Shown here: positions 34,120 to 45,250 of the stretch, one piece after another
Layout of the letters: each line of letters begins with the position of its first letter
Position numbering within the stretch: the stretch's first letter is position 1
Assembly: GCA_013407085.1 (NCBI GenBank)
Contig: JACCGJ010023304.1
Coordinates: 1 to 64,000 of the forward strand
Direction: 5' to 3'
Length of the DNA: 64,000 bases
From: Atriophallophorus winterbourni
Taxonomy: Eukaryota; Platyhelminthes; Trematoda; Plagiorchiida; Microphallidae
The notes under the pieces: model-generated
Database searches by the model: none
Told to the model about the DNA's origin: nothing
The model's input: the letters and a program-made list of their open reading frames with translations, nothing else
Position numbers and translations under genes: made by a program

Positions 34120-36986
34120 TCAATACACAGGCATCGTCAAATCGTTATGTAACAAATAATTGTCCAAGGTTCGAGTGAATGTTTGGATACAGGGAGAGGT
34201 GATAATTGCTTCGGGAAGGGCATTCCACAGGAAACAGACACGTACCGAATAGAAATATCGGCGACAATTAGTACGGGAATGGGGAATTTGTAGTGCCGCT
34301 GAGTGGCTACGTGTAATTCCTGATTCACGGTATTTGAACAAATGTTTGAGTGGATGATCTGGAGTATTCAATATCTTGTAAGTAATGATAACGTCACTTC
34401 GAAGTCTACGTTGAAGGGGAGTGGGGAGCTTTAGCTTTTTCAACCTTTCCTCGTATGTAAGGTCTCGAAAACCACGCACGAGTTTAGTTGCACGATGATA
34501 TATCCTGTCAAGCAAGAATATATCTTTTTTCATCCACGGAGTCCATGCTTGCGATGCGTGTTCCATTGTGGGAATTAAGTAGGTCCTCATGATTCTTGGC
34601 AACGTTACAGGCGTAAAGGTTCTGAAGATCCGTCGAAGCATACCTAGAAGCTTTGAAGCACGCTTGTAAATGACCTCACAATGCACGCTGTTCTTTAGGC
34701 TGCCACATATCCAGACTCCAAGATCCTTCTCCGATTCGGTCCAGCTCAAAATCGTCTGCCCAAAGTGATATTCGTACTGAAAGGGCTTACCGATTTGCAG
34801 TAACTTGCATTTTTGAAAATTGAACGGCAGTTTATTTCTAACTGACCATTCGTGTAGTGCATCTAAATCACTTTGCAGTTTTACGCAGTCTGCAGTTGAT
34901 TTTATTCGCATCCAAAGTTTAACATCATCCGCAAAAAGAACTACCTTGCATGAGAGCGTCTCAGGTAAATCATTGATGTAAACTAAGAAAAGCACTGGAC
35001 CGAGAACGGAACCTTGCGGTACACCACTGGAGGTATTAATGACTCGTGATTGTACCCCGTTAACTCGAACGGTTGCCTTGCGCTCATTGAGGTAGCTTTC
35101 GAACCACACGAGTAGCTGCCCGTCAATACCAATCTGTTTCAGCTTCCGTAGCAACAGGAAGTGATCAACTCTGTCGAAAGCTTTCGACATATCCAAATAG
35201 CACGCGTGCACACTGTCTCCTGCGTCAACCGTTTGAGTCCAATCGTTTAATACCGTCAGCAAGTTTGTCAAGCATGAGCGAGCTTTACGAAACCCATGCT
35301 GGGCGACAGATAGTATATTTTGTGATTCCAAGTGATGAACTATATTTTCCGTCACTATGCGCTCCATCACTTTGGATATCACGGGGAGTAGGGTGACAGG
35401 ACGGTAGTTCGCGGGATCTGAACGGCTACCACCCTTATAAATTGGTGAAATTACCCCTGTCTTCCACTCTGTTGGCACCACTCCTTCGGTTAGGGAATGT
35501 TGGAACAATTGGCATAGTGGTTCACACAGCTGCTGGTCACAGGATTTTAGTAGTGCTGGTGTTATTCCATCGGCTCCAGGAGATTTCCTAGGGTTCAGTC
35601 GACACAAGTGTCTTCGTATAATCGCTGAATTAATCTCAATATTATTCAGTTGTTGAGATACAATCGATGTCAGTAAATTCTCATTCGCCCTAACCGTTAT
35701 CGGGCTAAACACATTTTCATAAAATTGAGCGAGAGTATCAGCCGTTTCCTTTGCTGTGACTGTTAATCCATTCTCAGAAATAACAGGAAACACCCCTGGT
35801 TTCACACTGGACCGAGCATTGACAATCCGATAGAGAAGTTTAGGGTTTTCTTCCATTTTCAAAGACAGAGAGCGATGGTAATATTGCTTGTCCTCTTTGA
35901 CGAGAGCATTCACTTTGTTACGAATTTTAGAAAATTGCTGCCAAGAGGCATCAGTTCTGGTCTTTCGGTGTTCAGTCCAAGCAAAGTTTCGTTTCCCGAG
36001 CCATTTTTTGTGCGACTGCGAAGCTTAAATCGGAAGTCACTTGCCCGTCGTTCATCAACAAATCGCGAATTATGATCTATGTTTGACTGAAGTATTTTCG
36101 TGAGCTCACTGCAGTGTGTTTCGGTGTTGTGCTGATCAAGTTCTTGCCAATTTACTAGCCCAAGCGATCCACGTAGACCAGCGTAGTCGATCTTTCTGAA
36201 TTGTTTGGAGGACGCACAAACTCGTCTAGCACTGCAAACAAACTCAAAGGCTAGCACCAGATGATCACTCCGACCGAGGGGCGCAATGTAGTCAACACCC
36301 TCAACTGCTGTTTTCTCTGAAGTAAAGATTAGATCCAAAATTGATGGCAACTCTGATCCTCTTCTATGAGTAAAGTCAAACACATGATTATGCAGTGGAA
36401 TCATGTCGATCACCTCACGAAATTTGTGATCAAATGTGTGTAGAGGGTGATCGGATCTGGCAAAGAGATGAGGAAGATTGAAGTCCCCGATGAGTAGTAA
36501 TTGCGAGCTACGCTTCACTCCGGCGTAATTTAGCGCTTGTAATAACCTGTCATTTTGAGTATCATTCGAGGCTGGAGGGCGATATATGATTCCAAGAATG
36601 CAATCGTCCTGTGACACATTCGTGAGACTGCACCAGAGGGTATCTTCGAAATCAAGGTTTGGATCGTGAATTTTCATGCACTGAAGCCGTTCGTGACAGT
36701 ATAAAGCCACACCACCACCTTTTCTTGGGCGATCGTTCCGTATTAGCATCATGTTGGGGATTGAGAGTTCACTGTCAGTCATACAGGATTGAAACCAGGT
36801 TTCAGTAACAGCAACGAGGTCTGGCGTGTATCGTTTGCACAGCTCGGTCAGTTCAGTCAATTTGTTGAACAAACTTTGAGCATTGGTATAGATGCATTTA
36901 AGTGAGTTTTTAGAATGTAACACCGAGTCAGTATTAGTATTTATTGGTCCGACGATGTTGACGTCGGACCGAGATCGTTTTTTGAA
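34120..36986 (-). CDS. ORF2 endonuclease-reverse transcriptase of CR1 family B (one frameshift)
   Basis: The endonuclease has AVTETWF (catalytic Glu), LLIGDFNLPHL and LGRSDHLVLAF. RT has NPRKSPGADGITP, WKTGVISPIYKGGSRSDPAN, motif A CYLDMSKAFDRVDH, motif B SGVPQGSVLGPVLFLVYIND, motif C VVLFADDVKLW and a C-terminal half with AWTPWMKKDIFLLDRIYHRA. The frame opens only three codons before the ORF1 slippery site and has no ATG before the catalytic Glu, so translation most likely comes from ORF1 by -1 frameshifting. A second, damaging frame change lies in a six-T run at 36004-36009 (one A short on the coding strand). It would nick and copy at target sites in the nucleus. Confidence 0.9.
36941..36983 (-). 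promoter_or_regulatory. Probable -1 ribosomal frameshift signal, ORF1-ORF2 of CR1 family B
   Basis: On the coding (minus) strand: slippery A AAA AAC (36983-36977) in the ORF1 reading register, 6-nt spacer GATCTC (36976-36971), then a perfect stem of 9 bp (GGTCCGACG 36970-36962; CGTCGGACC 36954-36946) with a 7-nt loop, and the ORF1 stop just after. A -1 slip enters ORF2. The ORF2 frame has a stop only three codons upstream of the slip site, so the overlap is confined to this signal. Confidence 0.8.
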
Positions 36987-38359
36987 TCAATTTGAAGTAA
37001 TTTCGCGGGCGAATTTGCACCAGTTTCGGATAATTGCGTAATTAAAGGCTCCAGGTGGACCTCAACAGCGGCTTTTGAGTTGCACAGTCTAACGTTTTCA
37101 GGTAACCTGTTTCTGTTCACTTTTAGCTTGCTTCGAACATCATCCGCCATGCTACTTGAAAGAAACGTAACCTTAAGTGGATTTGCCCCTTTCCCGTGAT
37201 AGTTCGGCGAACGAGGTATTCTGTATGTGTCGACAACTACAGAATTTTGGGAACCGATATTTTCGGCTATAAATGACCATTGTTTACGGTCGTGCTCTTT
37301 GTTTTCGAAGCCCGTTGTGGCGCCCGAATTTTCTGGAACGTCAAGCAAGATAATACTCCTTAGTGCTGTTTGATCCCGCCTATTCGGTGCTTTTGACCTT
37401 TCCCACCAAGGTACGTCAGCATATATACGGTTGGGTAGGTCACTTTGCGTTCGGAGCAAATACGAATTTAGTAGGACATTTTCCATGTCCTTTTCGTTGG
37501 CGAAAGTGATTTTAAGGAGACGTGGTTTATCTTGATTCGGGGATTTCGTATGACGAGTTAATCGAGTTACCGACACGGGGTGAATACTGTCTAGGCCGAT
37601 TCGATTACAAACGACGAACCAGTTTTCACGGTCATGCTTTTGCCTTTCTTGAAAGAGCGTCACCTCTGACTCAGGAATATTGGTGCATATTACACTTAAA
37701 TTTTTTATGCGTTTTATCGAATTTTTCTGCTCCCTGTGATATGGAACCGTTTTGCTTTGAACTTCCTCTTTTGCCTGAGGTTTAGGGCTCAATTCTAACG
37801 CCAAACACTTATCACCTTTAGACACCATCTGGGCGAATGTTAGCTTGCTGGAATGAGACGCGTTCACTTGGAGCTCTTTGGACGTAACCCCTGAGTCTGG
37901 AATCGATGGTACATTATTGAATTTTTTCAACAGTTCCGTCGATTGATGAAGTTCAGATTGCTTTTTGTTATCTTGAGCATCATCTGCTTCGGGTTGAATC
38001 GCTGGGGCAATTTTATCCATCAAGAGTGTTTTAAGCCTTTCCTCAATTATTCGATAATTATTTTCTAAAATTTCTAACCGAGGCTCAAGCCTTGCCTCAT
38101 AGGCAGCGTTGTGTGGATTGTCGCTAGACTGTTTGCTTCGACATGAAGTGCATATGTAACAGACACTGGGGAAATCCACGTTGTTGATAATCGATGCCAC
38201 TTCCTCTGTTAGGGCTTTATCACAATTGACATGTATTTTACTCAGGCAGCCGAAACATTTAACGACATGAGATCTAGTGCTTACCCCTTTGTTGCAAATT
38301 TTGCACACATCACGTGCAGCCTTCTTTGTTTGGGTTTTCGGGGTCAACCTGCGTGTCAT
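36941..38359 (-). CDS. ORF1 of CR1 family B, intact 472 aa, PHD-like zinc finger
   Basis: The N-terminal zinc finger (residues about 19-77) has the spacing CKIC-x12-KCFGC, IHVNC, then CYICTSC, a PHD-like arrangement common to ORF1 of CR1 elements. A heptad-rich stretch near residues 90-115 (RLEILENNYRIIEERLKTLL) could be a coiled coil for trimer or dimer formation. Two later blocks share the form TRLxRxxxSPN...PRLLKITF and DTYRIPRSPNYHGKG..LKVTF, an internal duplication that suggests a nucleic-acid-binding fold. It ends TAA at 36941-36943, 34 nt after the slippery heptamer. Likely role: RNA binding and ribonucleoprotein assembly. Confidence 0.85.
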   Translation of the reverse strand: MTRRLTPKTQTKKAARDVCKICNKGVSTRSHVVKCFGCLSKIHVNCDKALTEEVASIINNVDFPSVCYICTSCRSKQSSDNPHNAAYEARLEPRLEILENNYRIIEERLKTLLMDKIAPAIQPEADDAQDNKKQSELHQSTELLKKFNNVPSIPDSGVTSKELQVNASHSSKLTFAQMVSKGDKCLALELSPKPQAKEEVQSKTVPYHREQKNSIKRIKNLSVICTNIPESEVTLFQERQKHDRENWFVVCNRIGLDSIHPVSVTRLTRHTKSPNQDKPRLLKITFANEKDMENVLLNSYLLRTQSDLPNRIYADVPWWERSKAPNRRDQTALRSIILLDVPENSGATTGFENKEHDRKQWSFIAENIGSQNSVVVDTYRIPRSPNYHGKGANPLKVTFLSSSMADDVRSKLKVNRNRLPENVRLCNSKAAVEVHLEPLITQLSETGANSPAKLLQIDSKNDLGPTSTSSDQ

Positions 38360-38804
38360 TGTTTCAATCCGGTGCGGGGTGACTCAGTGCAGTTATTGAT
38401 CGATCGATAACTAGCGGTGGAGTGAATGCGTTGGATCGGAGTTAAGTGATCCAAACGATGAAAAGCGAACGAGGTAGGATAAAACTGTTGCGATTTCACG
38501 ATTTTCGATCTCACAGATTTCAAAAGAATATCGGTCGATTCGGAGTGATTTGCTCTTCTCGACGGTATTTGAACAGAAACAATATTCCAAAGTACCGGGT
38601 CTGTTGCACGCGTGGGTAATTTGGGTTATAATTCGAAAATTTGGATTTTCAAGGATTCAACTTTCGCGAACTTGAAACTGGTATAATCCAAACGAGTGAA
38701 TTGAGACGAGTTCAATGTTATCTGAACCGTTCAGTTCAGAAGAGCGAGTGAGGAAATAGATCCAAAAGTATGAGAGCACAGATTTATGCGACCGCACAGC
38801 ACAA

Positions 38805-41385
38805 TCAGACTCTGCGTATGAATATAAGTGCTCCTCTTTTCCGTTTGTATTCAGCCGAATTCAAATTCAATAATTTAAGTCGCGTTTCGTATGGATAATT
38901 TGATAGTCCCAGGACGAGTTTTGTCGCTCTGCGCTGTGGAGTTTCTAATAGCAGAATATCTTTTTTTAACCAAGGATCCCATGCCGGTATAGCATATTCA
39001 ACATGAGGACGGATGTACGTTGAAATCAATTTGCAGGCAATATTGGGGTCAAACGAACCTAGGACTCTTTTAAGGAGACCCAAGTTGTTTTCAGCTTTGC
39101 AGGCAGCCAGTCGACATTGCATTGAGTTTCCTAAGTCTGATTGGATAATCACACCTAAATCTTTTTCGGAGGAGGCGGGTTTAATAACAGTGCGACCAAG
39201 ATAATATTCTTTGCTCGACTTGCTGTTGAGAGACAATAGGCTGCATTTCGAAGCATTCAGGGGCATTTCGTTGTCTATGGACCAAGTGTGAATCATATCG
39301 AGATCCCGTTGCAGGTTCTGTGTGTCGTCTGTGGAGTCTATCTTGCGCCAAAGCTTTGCGTCATCAGCGAAAATAAGCACGGACGACTGTAATACAGTAG
39401 GCAAGTCGTTTATATATATAAAAAACAAAAGCGGTCCGAGGACTGATCCTTGTGGGACACCACGGGCAACTTTAATCGACTCGGATAGTTCGTTTTTGAC
39501 TCTCACGTACATCTCACGAGATATCAGCCTTTCTTTAATCCATGCATGGAGTTTACCCTGTACTCCGTAGGTGAGTAGTTTCGACGAAAGTATTTCGTGA
39601 TTCACACGATCGAAGTCTTTTGAGAAATCGATATAAATTACGTCCACGGAGTGGCCGGCATCCAGTAGCTCAGACCAAGATTCTTTTGCTAATAGCAAGT
39701 TTGTCAGACAGGATCGTTTGTTCCTGAATCCATGCGGTGCCTCGGAGATTAAATTATTAATCTCAAAGTAATTCCGTAAGGCATCAGCTATTATGGACTC
39801 AATTACTTCGGATAGCACTGGTAATAACGCTATCGGGCGATAGTTTAAAAGATCATTTCTTTTACCACCCTTGTAGATGGGACTAATCAGGGCAGTTTTC
39901 CAAGTTACTGGTACAAAGATCTGCTCGAACATCATCGTGAATACGTCAGATGTCGGTATTGCCAACTCGGAAGATAGATTGTGCAAAATGTTTGCGTGTA
40001 TATTGTCTATACCGGGTGAGCCTGTTCTCTTCATCGTCATTAAATTTGTTTGAACAACGTTGGGGGGGGACTCCACCCCCTGAAGAATTGGCAGGCTGCA
40101 GCTGTCAGAGTTAAAGGGCTGTCTATGGGTCGACACTTGTGAGATAACTGATGCAAATTGTTGTCGGTAAACGTTAGCGCAATCTTTGAATGACGTCACT
40201 ATTCCAGTACCAGAGACCAGTGGCGGTATTCCCATTTTAACATTCCGGAGGTCGTTGACGTGTTTACACAATGCTTTGGGATTTATTATGAATTTTTCGA
40301 CAAGACTGATTTGGTAATCTTTTCTGTCTTTTCGAATGAGGCAGACACACTTATTTCGCAATAACGTGTAGTAGCACCAAGTTATCCCAGAAGGATCGTC
40401 CAAGTATTTGTACCAGGCATTGTCACGTTTACGCATCCATTTCCGAGTACTGCTTCTTAGAGGCTTTTTCGGACGCTGTTTGCTGGATATTATTTTCACC
40501 TTCTATGATAAGTCAATGATAATACGAAGTTGGCTGTAAACGTTTCCCAGATTTCCTTAGCTGATTTGAGTTCAAGGAAATCCCATCGATTTGCAGTAGC
40601 GAGAGCTCGAAGCAAGTCGTAGTTCACAGTTGCATACGTTCGTTGAGTATTTCCCGCTGGTTCGTATTGATAAGTATAATCAAATGTCATGACAACATGA
40701 TCACTCAATCCGAGTGGAGCAGTATATGAAACAGATTCTATCATGAATTCTTCGTTTGTAAGTATGAGGTCCAGGCTAGATGGGCTTGTTCAGATCGAAA
40801 TCGCGTTGGTTGTTGCACATTGTTGTAAAGAGGGGTGCAAGTCATTATTTCTTGAAGAAAGCTTTTGAATGAATCGTCACCAGTAATGTGTGTTGCATGG
40901 GTCGGTACATTAAAATCACCGAGCAGGAGCGAATGTGAATATGTGAGCTTCAATGAAAAACGTATTGCATGAGCAAGAACAGTGTCAGCGGCAGATGATG
41001 AAGAAGGTGGACGATAATTCAATGCTAAGAGGCACTTACATTTATCATGTAAGTCAAAAGAGCAAAACAATGTATCTGGGACATCTAACTCGGGGGAGAG
41101 AAGTATAGTGCAGTTGATGCTTTCATGTAAGTAGAGGAGGACACCGCCACCTTTTGTTGCTCGATCTTTTCGGTAAATCATCATATGAGGGATTTTAAGT
41201 TCAGAATCGTGTATAGAATTACACAACCAGGTTTCTGTCACTGCAATCAAATCCCAAGACGCCACGGTCGCACGTGAATACAGTTCAGTAAACTTGCCCA
41301 GAAGGCTCTGAGCATTGGTGTAACAGCATGATAGAGATTTGATTTTTGTTGACGATGAAGAGCTCATAGTAGTGGATTCGCCGAC
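38805..41385 (-). pseudogene. ORF2 endonuclease-reverse transcriptase of CR1 family A copy 2
   Basis: It starts at ATG 41367, overlapping the ORF1 stop as ATGA, or by frameshift from ORF1. The endonuclease has AVTETWLC, LLLGDFNVPTH and LGLSDHVVMTF. RT has TGSPGIDNIHA, WKTALISPIYKGGKRNDLLN, motif A VIYIDFSKDFDRVNH, motif B RGVPQGSVLGPLLFFIYIND, motif C LIFADDAKLW and YAIPAWDPWLKKDILLLETP. One-base indels near 40780 and 40545 break the endonuclease/linker; the RT frame of 564 codons is open. The C-terminus is cut at 38805 by family B. Confidence 0.88.
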
Positions 41386-41415
41386 CCAGAATTGGTCGGC
41401 TGCTCCACGTTTTTT
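41364..41415 (-). promoter_or_regulatory. Probable -1 ribosomal frameshift signal, ORF1-ORF2 of CR1 family A
   Basis: On the coding (minus) strand: A AAA AAC (41415-41409) in ORF1 register, 8-nt spacer (41408-41401), then a perfect 7-bp stem GCCGACC / GGTCGGC (41400-41394 and 41386-41380) with a 7-nt loop. The -1 frame has TGA two codons upstream and is open from there into ORF2. An ATGA stop-start overlap at 41364-41367 also permits reinitiation, so two mechanisms are possible here. Confidence 0.75.
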
Positions 41416-42740
41416 GTCTCAGGTGCATTTGATTGACTTGGTAGCGAAGTCATTTCAGGAACAATGGTGTTCGTGCGTTTTATGTCGTATACAGCCCGAA
41501 TACGAATTTCAGGAGGTGCAAATTTTCGACATTGATACCACGCCTCGAGTATTCTATCCTTCATCTCATCTGTGCGGAATGATATTTTGAGAGGAGGAGG
41601 CTGATGCGTTTCTTTTTTCGGTATAAGGCGCATAACATGAGTAGTTATTATACCCTTTAAACCTAGAATCTCTTGTAAAAATCTCCATTCACTGCAATCG
41701 TGTTGCATACGTTTGCTGGATTCTACTTCGTTCGAAGTGGGTACACCATGAACTATAACAGCTCTACGATTTGTAGCCTCTTTCGCTAGTTCCGGATTAT
41801 TACGACGAATTTGCCGTTCTTCCCAAGGAACGTCTGGAAATATTCGCACAGTCGATTTGTTTACAACTAAGAGGGATGAGGCGAGCAACATATTTTCTAC
41901 ATCTTGGACGGACATGAGCACTACACGCAGTAACCTGGGTGTGTTCGCACGAGGTGAGTTCGGGGGTCTAAACAATCGCGTCAGCGACGCAGGTGAGGCA
42001 GTGATGTCTAAGCTTCTGCAAAGGTCATTCCATTGATTCCTGTCATCTGCTTCGCGTTGCTTTAGCGATGGCGAAGTTGATTCAACGAGATTACTACAAA
42101 TTACCGTTAGATCATCAATGTTTGTCTTTGGGAGGGTTTTAGTGTTCAAACTCTTCGGTCTAAGCTTATGCACATCCTTCGATAATTCAGAACTTTCATT
42201 CACTTGACTGCAGGTCAGATTCACAGACTCATCGGTCGTACCGAGCTGTTGGAAGGGACCTTGGTCGATTTCGGGAGAAATCAGCGTTTCCGTAGTAGTT
42301 AGCGCTTCCCTGTAAGACTTGCGGTTAATGTGGTTAGGGACTGCGTTTAGAACTGGTTTCAGTGCTTTCTGACACGCAAATGTTTGGAAAGACTCTAACG
42401 TGTTTTCAAGCCGTTTAAGGTTCGCCTCTACAGCGAACATGCGTCTTTCCATAATTGAATCAGAGTTTTCGGCTCTTGATAAATCACTATTTACTTTCAA
42501 TCTGCATGGATTACATATATAGCAAATGCCTGGTAATTTTTCATTATTAATTAGAGTCACAGATTCGGGTGATAAATACTTTTCACAGTTCGCATGAATA
42601 GCAATTGAACACAAGTAACATTTGACTTGACGCGATCTGGGACTTACCAACTTTTGACAAAGTTTGCACTTTTTACAAGCCTCGTCGTCAGGTCCGTTTA
42701 AGGTCACGTCAGGTCCGTTTAAGGTCACGTTGTCGGTCAT
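41364..42740 (-). CDS. ORF1 of CR1 family A copy 2, intact 458 aa
   Basis: PHD-like finger near residues 21-77: CKKCKLC, VKCYLC, IHANC, then CYICNPC. A small repeat VTLNGPD occurs twice near the start. A likely coiled coil (RRMFAVEANLKRLENTLESF) follows. The two blocks TRLFRPPNSPRANTPRLLRV and MRLIPKKETHQPPPLKISF parallel those in family B. It ends TGA at 41364-41366 overlapping the ORF2 ATG. Fully open, so this copy decayed mainly in ORF2. Confidence 0.85.
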   Translation of the reverse strand: MTDNVTLNGPDVTLNGPDDEACKKCKLCQKLVSPRSRQVKCYLCSIAIHANCEKYLSPESVTLINNEKLPGICYICNPCRLKVNSDLSRAENSDSIMERRMFAVEANLKRLENTLESFQTFACQKALKPVLNAVPNHINRKSYREALTTTETLISPEIDQGPFQQLGTTDESVNLTCSQVNESSELSKDVHKLRPKSLNTKTLPKTNIDDLTVICSNLVESTSPSLKQREADDRNQWNDLCRSLDITASPASLTRLFRPPNSPRANTPRLLRVVLMSVQDVENMLLASSLLVVNKSTVRIFPDVPWEERQIRRNNPELAKEATNRRAVIVHGVPTSNEVESSKRMQHDCSEWRFLQEILGLKGIITTHVMRLIPKKETHQPPPLKISFRTDEMKDRILEAWYQCRKFAPPEIRIRAVYDIKRTNTIVPEMTSLPSQSNAPETKNVEQPTNSGSANPLL

Positions 42741-43139
42741 TGTTACAATTTCGCGAGATCGGTTCGATACACTGGGCGAAGCGCTCGATTATCGATCGGT
42801 GTCTCTCGGTGGAGTGCAAGAACGAGTGGATGCGATGCAGTGCAATCCAACGGACAGTAAAATGGCTCTTCTGTGAGATTTGATCCGACAGTGTTGAAAT
42901 AACTGTCAGTAAATACCAAATAGCAAGATCTTCCTGATGGTATCCGAGTTGTTGCGTTATTCTTGATTGGAAGCAATGTTGCACGCGTATGCAATGTTGA
43001 TTTTCAAGAATTCGCGTTACTCCGACTTGAAAATAGTATATTCCGAATGAGGAAGTTGAGGCGAGTTCAATGATACAATAACCGTATAGATCCGTTAATA
43101 AAGCGAGCAATAAGATCCAAAAGTATGACAGCACAAATT

Positions 43140-44254
43140 TGTACGTTCACACCGTTTGAATTAATCTATCGATGTAAAATGGCGTGGAAGAGCTTCGATT
43201 GAATTGAGCATGCGGTTTGTCGTCACGAATATGACTATGCCGTAATTTGCAATTCAGTGTGTTACAAAGGTACTCGCTATCTTTAACGAACTGAATAGGT
43301 ACAGTTACCGGCCAACGCGTTTATCGATCAACAAACGTCAAGAGGTAGAGCTGGCCTTTTCAGATTAACGGCGGTCAGACGATGTCGATTTGAACAAAGC
43401 TGGAACGCGTGCAGTGGTTGTCGTATGTTCCGATTGGGCTCTGTATGTGGCTTTGAACTTTGGTTTTTGACAAGAAAGTCAGGCTCCAGCTATTTCCCAC
43501 ACTTCCTCATTCACTCATGGCCGTAATATGCACTACGCAAATAAAAGATGCTCGACGCAAACGCAGTGGTGCAACATATTTTGAATATAGTCGAATACGA
43601 TTCTTCTGTACGTTTCGGGAAGGACTGGTTTTGTTGAACATGTCGTTGTGTCGTAAGTTAGTGTTTTGTGTGTTCCGTCTAACGAGAGTCGTTTGATCTT
43701 CAAATTGGTGTTGGACAACATCTCGAGAAAGTTTTACAGCCTGCTCTGATGTTTAGCTTTTGCTTTCAGAAAATCAGTGGGACTGACATAGATGGTTAAT
43801 GGAAGATCTGGACAAGGAGTCGGCAAACTCGTTCGTGAATCCATTTAGATAATTAATTTTCGATTTGTACTGCGATATAGTCCAATTTTCGTATTTCATG
43901 TGGATTGTACTTGTTAGAGACAGAGGATAGCGCGTAGGTCAATGACTTGTGATCTGTGAGTATCTCAAATTCGCGTCATTCCAACAAGTGGCGGAAATGT
44001 ATAATACTTAGATACACCGGCAGGAGTTCGCGAACAAACGTGCTAAAATTTTGTTTTGTGGATTGTAGTTTGTTTGAGAACGCGACTGATAATAAGTTTC
44101 CGTTCTTTCTCTGTGGTAGCACGCCACCGACAGCGACAAAGAATGCATCTGTTGATATTACGAGTGTGCTCTGATGATAGGTTTGTGCTAGCATTACTAT
44201 TTCGCCAAATTCCTGCTTGATATTCTTGAAAGCTTGTCTAACTGACTCGTCCAT
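43140..44254 (-). pseudogene. Gypsy RNase H and integrase N-terminal/core parts
   Basis: At 43976-44254 the minus strand reads LVISTDAFFVAVGGVLPQ (usual form xxxTDASxxAxGAVL), VAFSNKLQSTKQNFSTFVRE and IIHFRHLLE. Further on come RNase H C-terminal remnants, a degenerate zinc-binding integrase start (VCVEHLLFA) and a core piece near 43150-43250 that stops in the RT(T)xYHP region. The rest is at 33590. Many stops. Confidence 0.75.
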
Positions 44255-45250
44255 TCACAACTGCTTTTTATCCAGCTTCAGTGGGTCCGTCAGTGTAGGA
44301 CATGGCTCCGAAAACTTTCGGATGAAGCAACGATAGTATTTGATCATGCCAAAAAACCTACGCAGCTTGGAGAACGAGTTAGGGATTGGAAAGCTTTTGA
44401 TAAAGTCGACGTTATCGCTGAGGGGTTTACTAAGCTCAGATTTAACGTGATGGCTGATAAAATCGATGGAATCCTTTCCGAGTTGTGTATTGGATGGATT
44501 GATGACCACTCAGTAATGCCGTAAGCGTTCGAATATTTATTTGAGTTGTTGTATATGCTCCTCGTGGGAACGTCTGGCAACCAGGAGGTCGTCGATTTAA
44601 ATGAAGACGAAATCCAGTTCATACTAACCTGGTCCATGAAACGTTTAAACGTTTGCGGGGCGTTGCGCAGTTCAAAGGGCATGCATAAATCTCGAAGAGA
44701 ATAAATGGTGTGGTTAATGCATTTTGGGCACGTCCACTGGGTGAACCGGAATTTTCGTGATACACACGAACAAGATATATCTTGCTGTGCACTCGCTTTT
44801 GATGCTGTGTCATAAAGAAATCATTCAAATATGGGATTTAAAACCTATTCGGTTTCAGAGATCTATAAGCTTGACATGGTCTCCAGTCGCCGTCATTCTT
44901 CTTAGGAACCACGTGTAGTAGACTTACCCACGTGCTCCAATTCGCTTTAGACGATTTTGAGCATATCCGAAGTTAAACTCTGCTGTCTACTGAAGCATTG
45001 GTTACCTGTAGTTTTGATCTGGTTGTTGCCAACATCTGACAGCTGGTTGTTAGGTTTTATGATATCCATGATAGACTTCATTAGCTTTTTCACGGTGAGT
45101 TGAAATTCTGGATATTAATCTTGACAGCGGGAGACGTACATGTGTTTAGGAGACGTTTATGGTCAGGTTCGTTACGCCATCTATCAGTATGTAACGCTGA
45201 GGTCTACCACCATTACGTGGTGTTGGAATAAATCGAAGAACAGTATAGGA
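44255..45250 (-). pseudogene. Gypsy reverse transcriptase, broken
   Basis: ELRNAPQTFKRFMDQV (usual GLxNAPQTFQRFMDxV) at 44682, IDDLLVARRSHEEH at about 44590 with a stop where the Tyr of YxDD should precede, VVINPSNTQLGKDSIDF at 44509 and LRRFFGMIKYYRCFI at 44340. The left part toward 45250 is more decayed. It is followed downstream by RNase H in the expected order. Confidence 0.82.

Larger units (their letters stand above)
33971..38803 (-). mobile_element. CR1 family B, full-length and nearly intact
   Basis: Reading on the minus strand: leader (38803-38360), ORF1 (38359-36941), ORF2 (36986-34120) and a 3' tail of heptamer repeats (ttgaatc units, 33971-33995). The leader resembles that of family A (shared words tgttgcacgcgt, gattttcaaggattc, agatccaaaagtatga). 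It is the youngest layer of the nest, inserted within family A copy 2. Only one frameshift separates it from coding integrity. Confidence 0.9.
33591..43140 (-). mobile_element. CR1 family A, copy 2, interrupted by a family B element
   Basis: The 3' end (33591-33970, identical in order to copy 1 at 23658-24020) stops at gattaaacactgtcca. The matching continuation (aagtgctcctcttttccg) resumes at 38819. The 4.8 kb between is a complete family B element. The remainder (38804-43140) holds the RT, endonuclease, ORF1 and leader. The 5' end lies within the Gypsy integrase. Two small frameshifts in ORF2 (near 40545 and 40780) would have inactivated it before or after the B insertion. Confidence 0.85.

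Noticed and set aside
38357..38803. Host promoter upstream of family B ORF1
   Set aside because: The stretch matches the leader of CR1 family A (43.0-43.14 kb), so it is the element's own 5' region.
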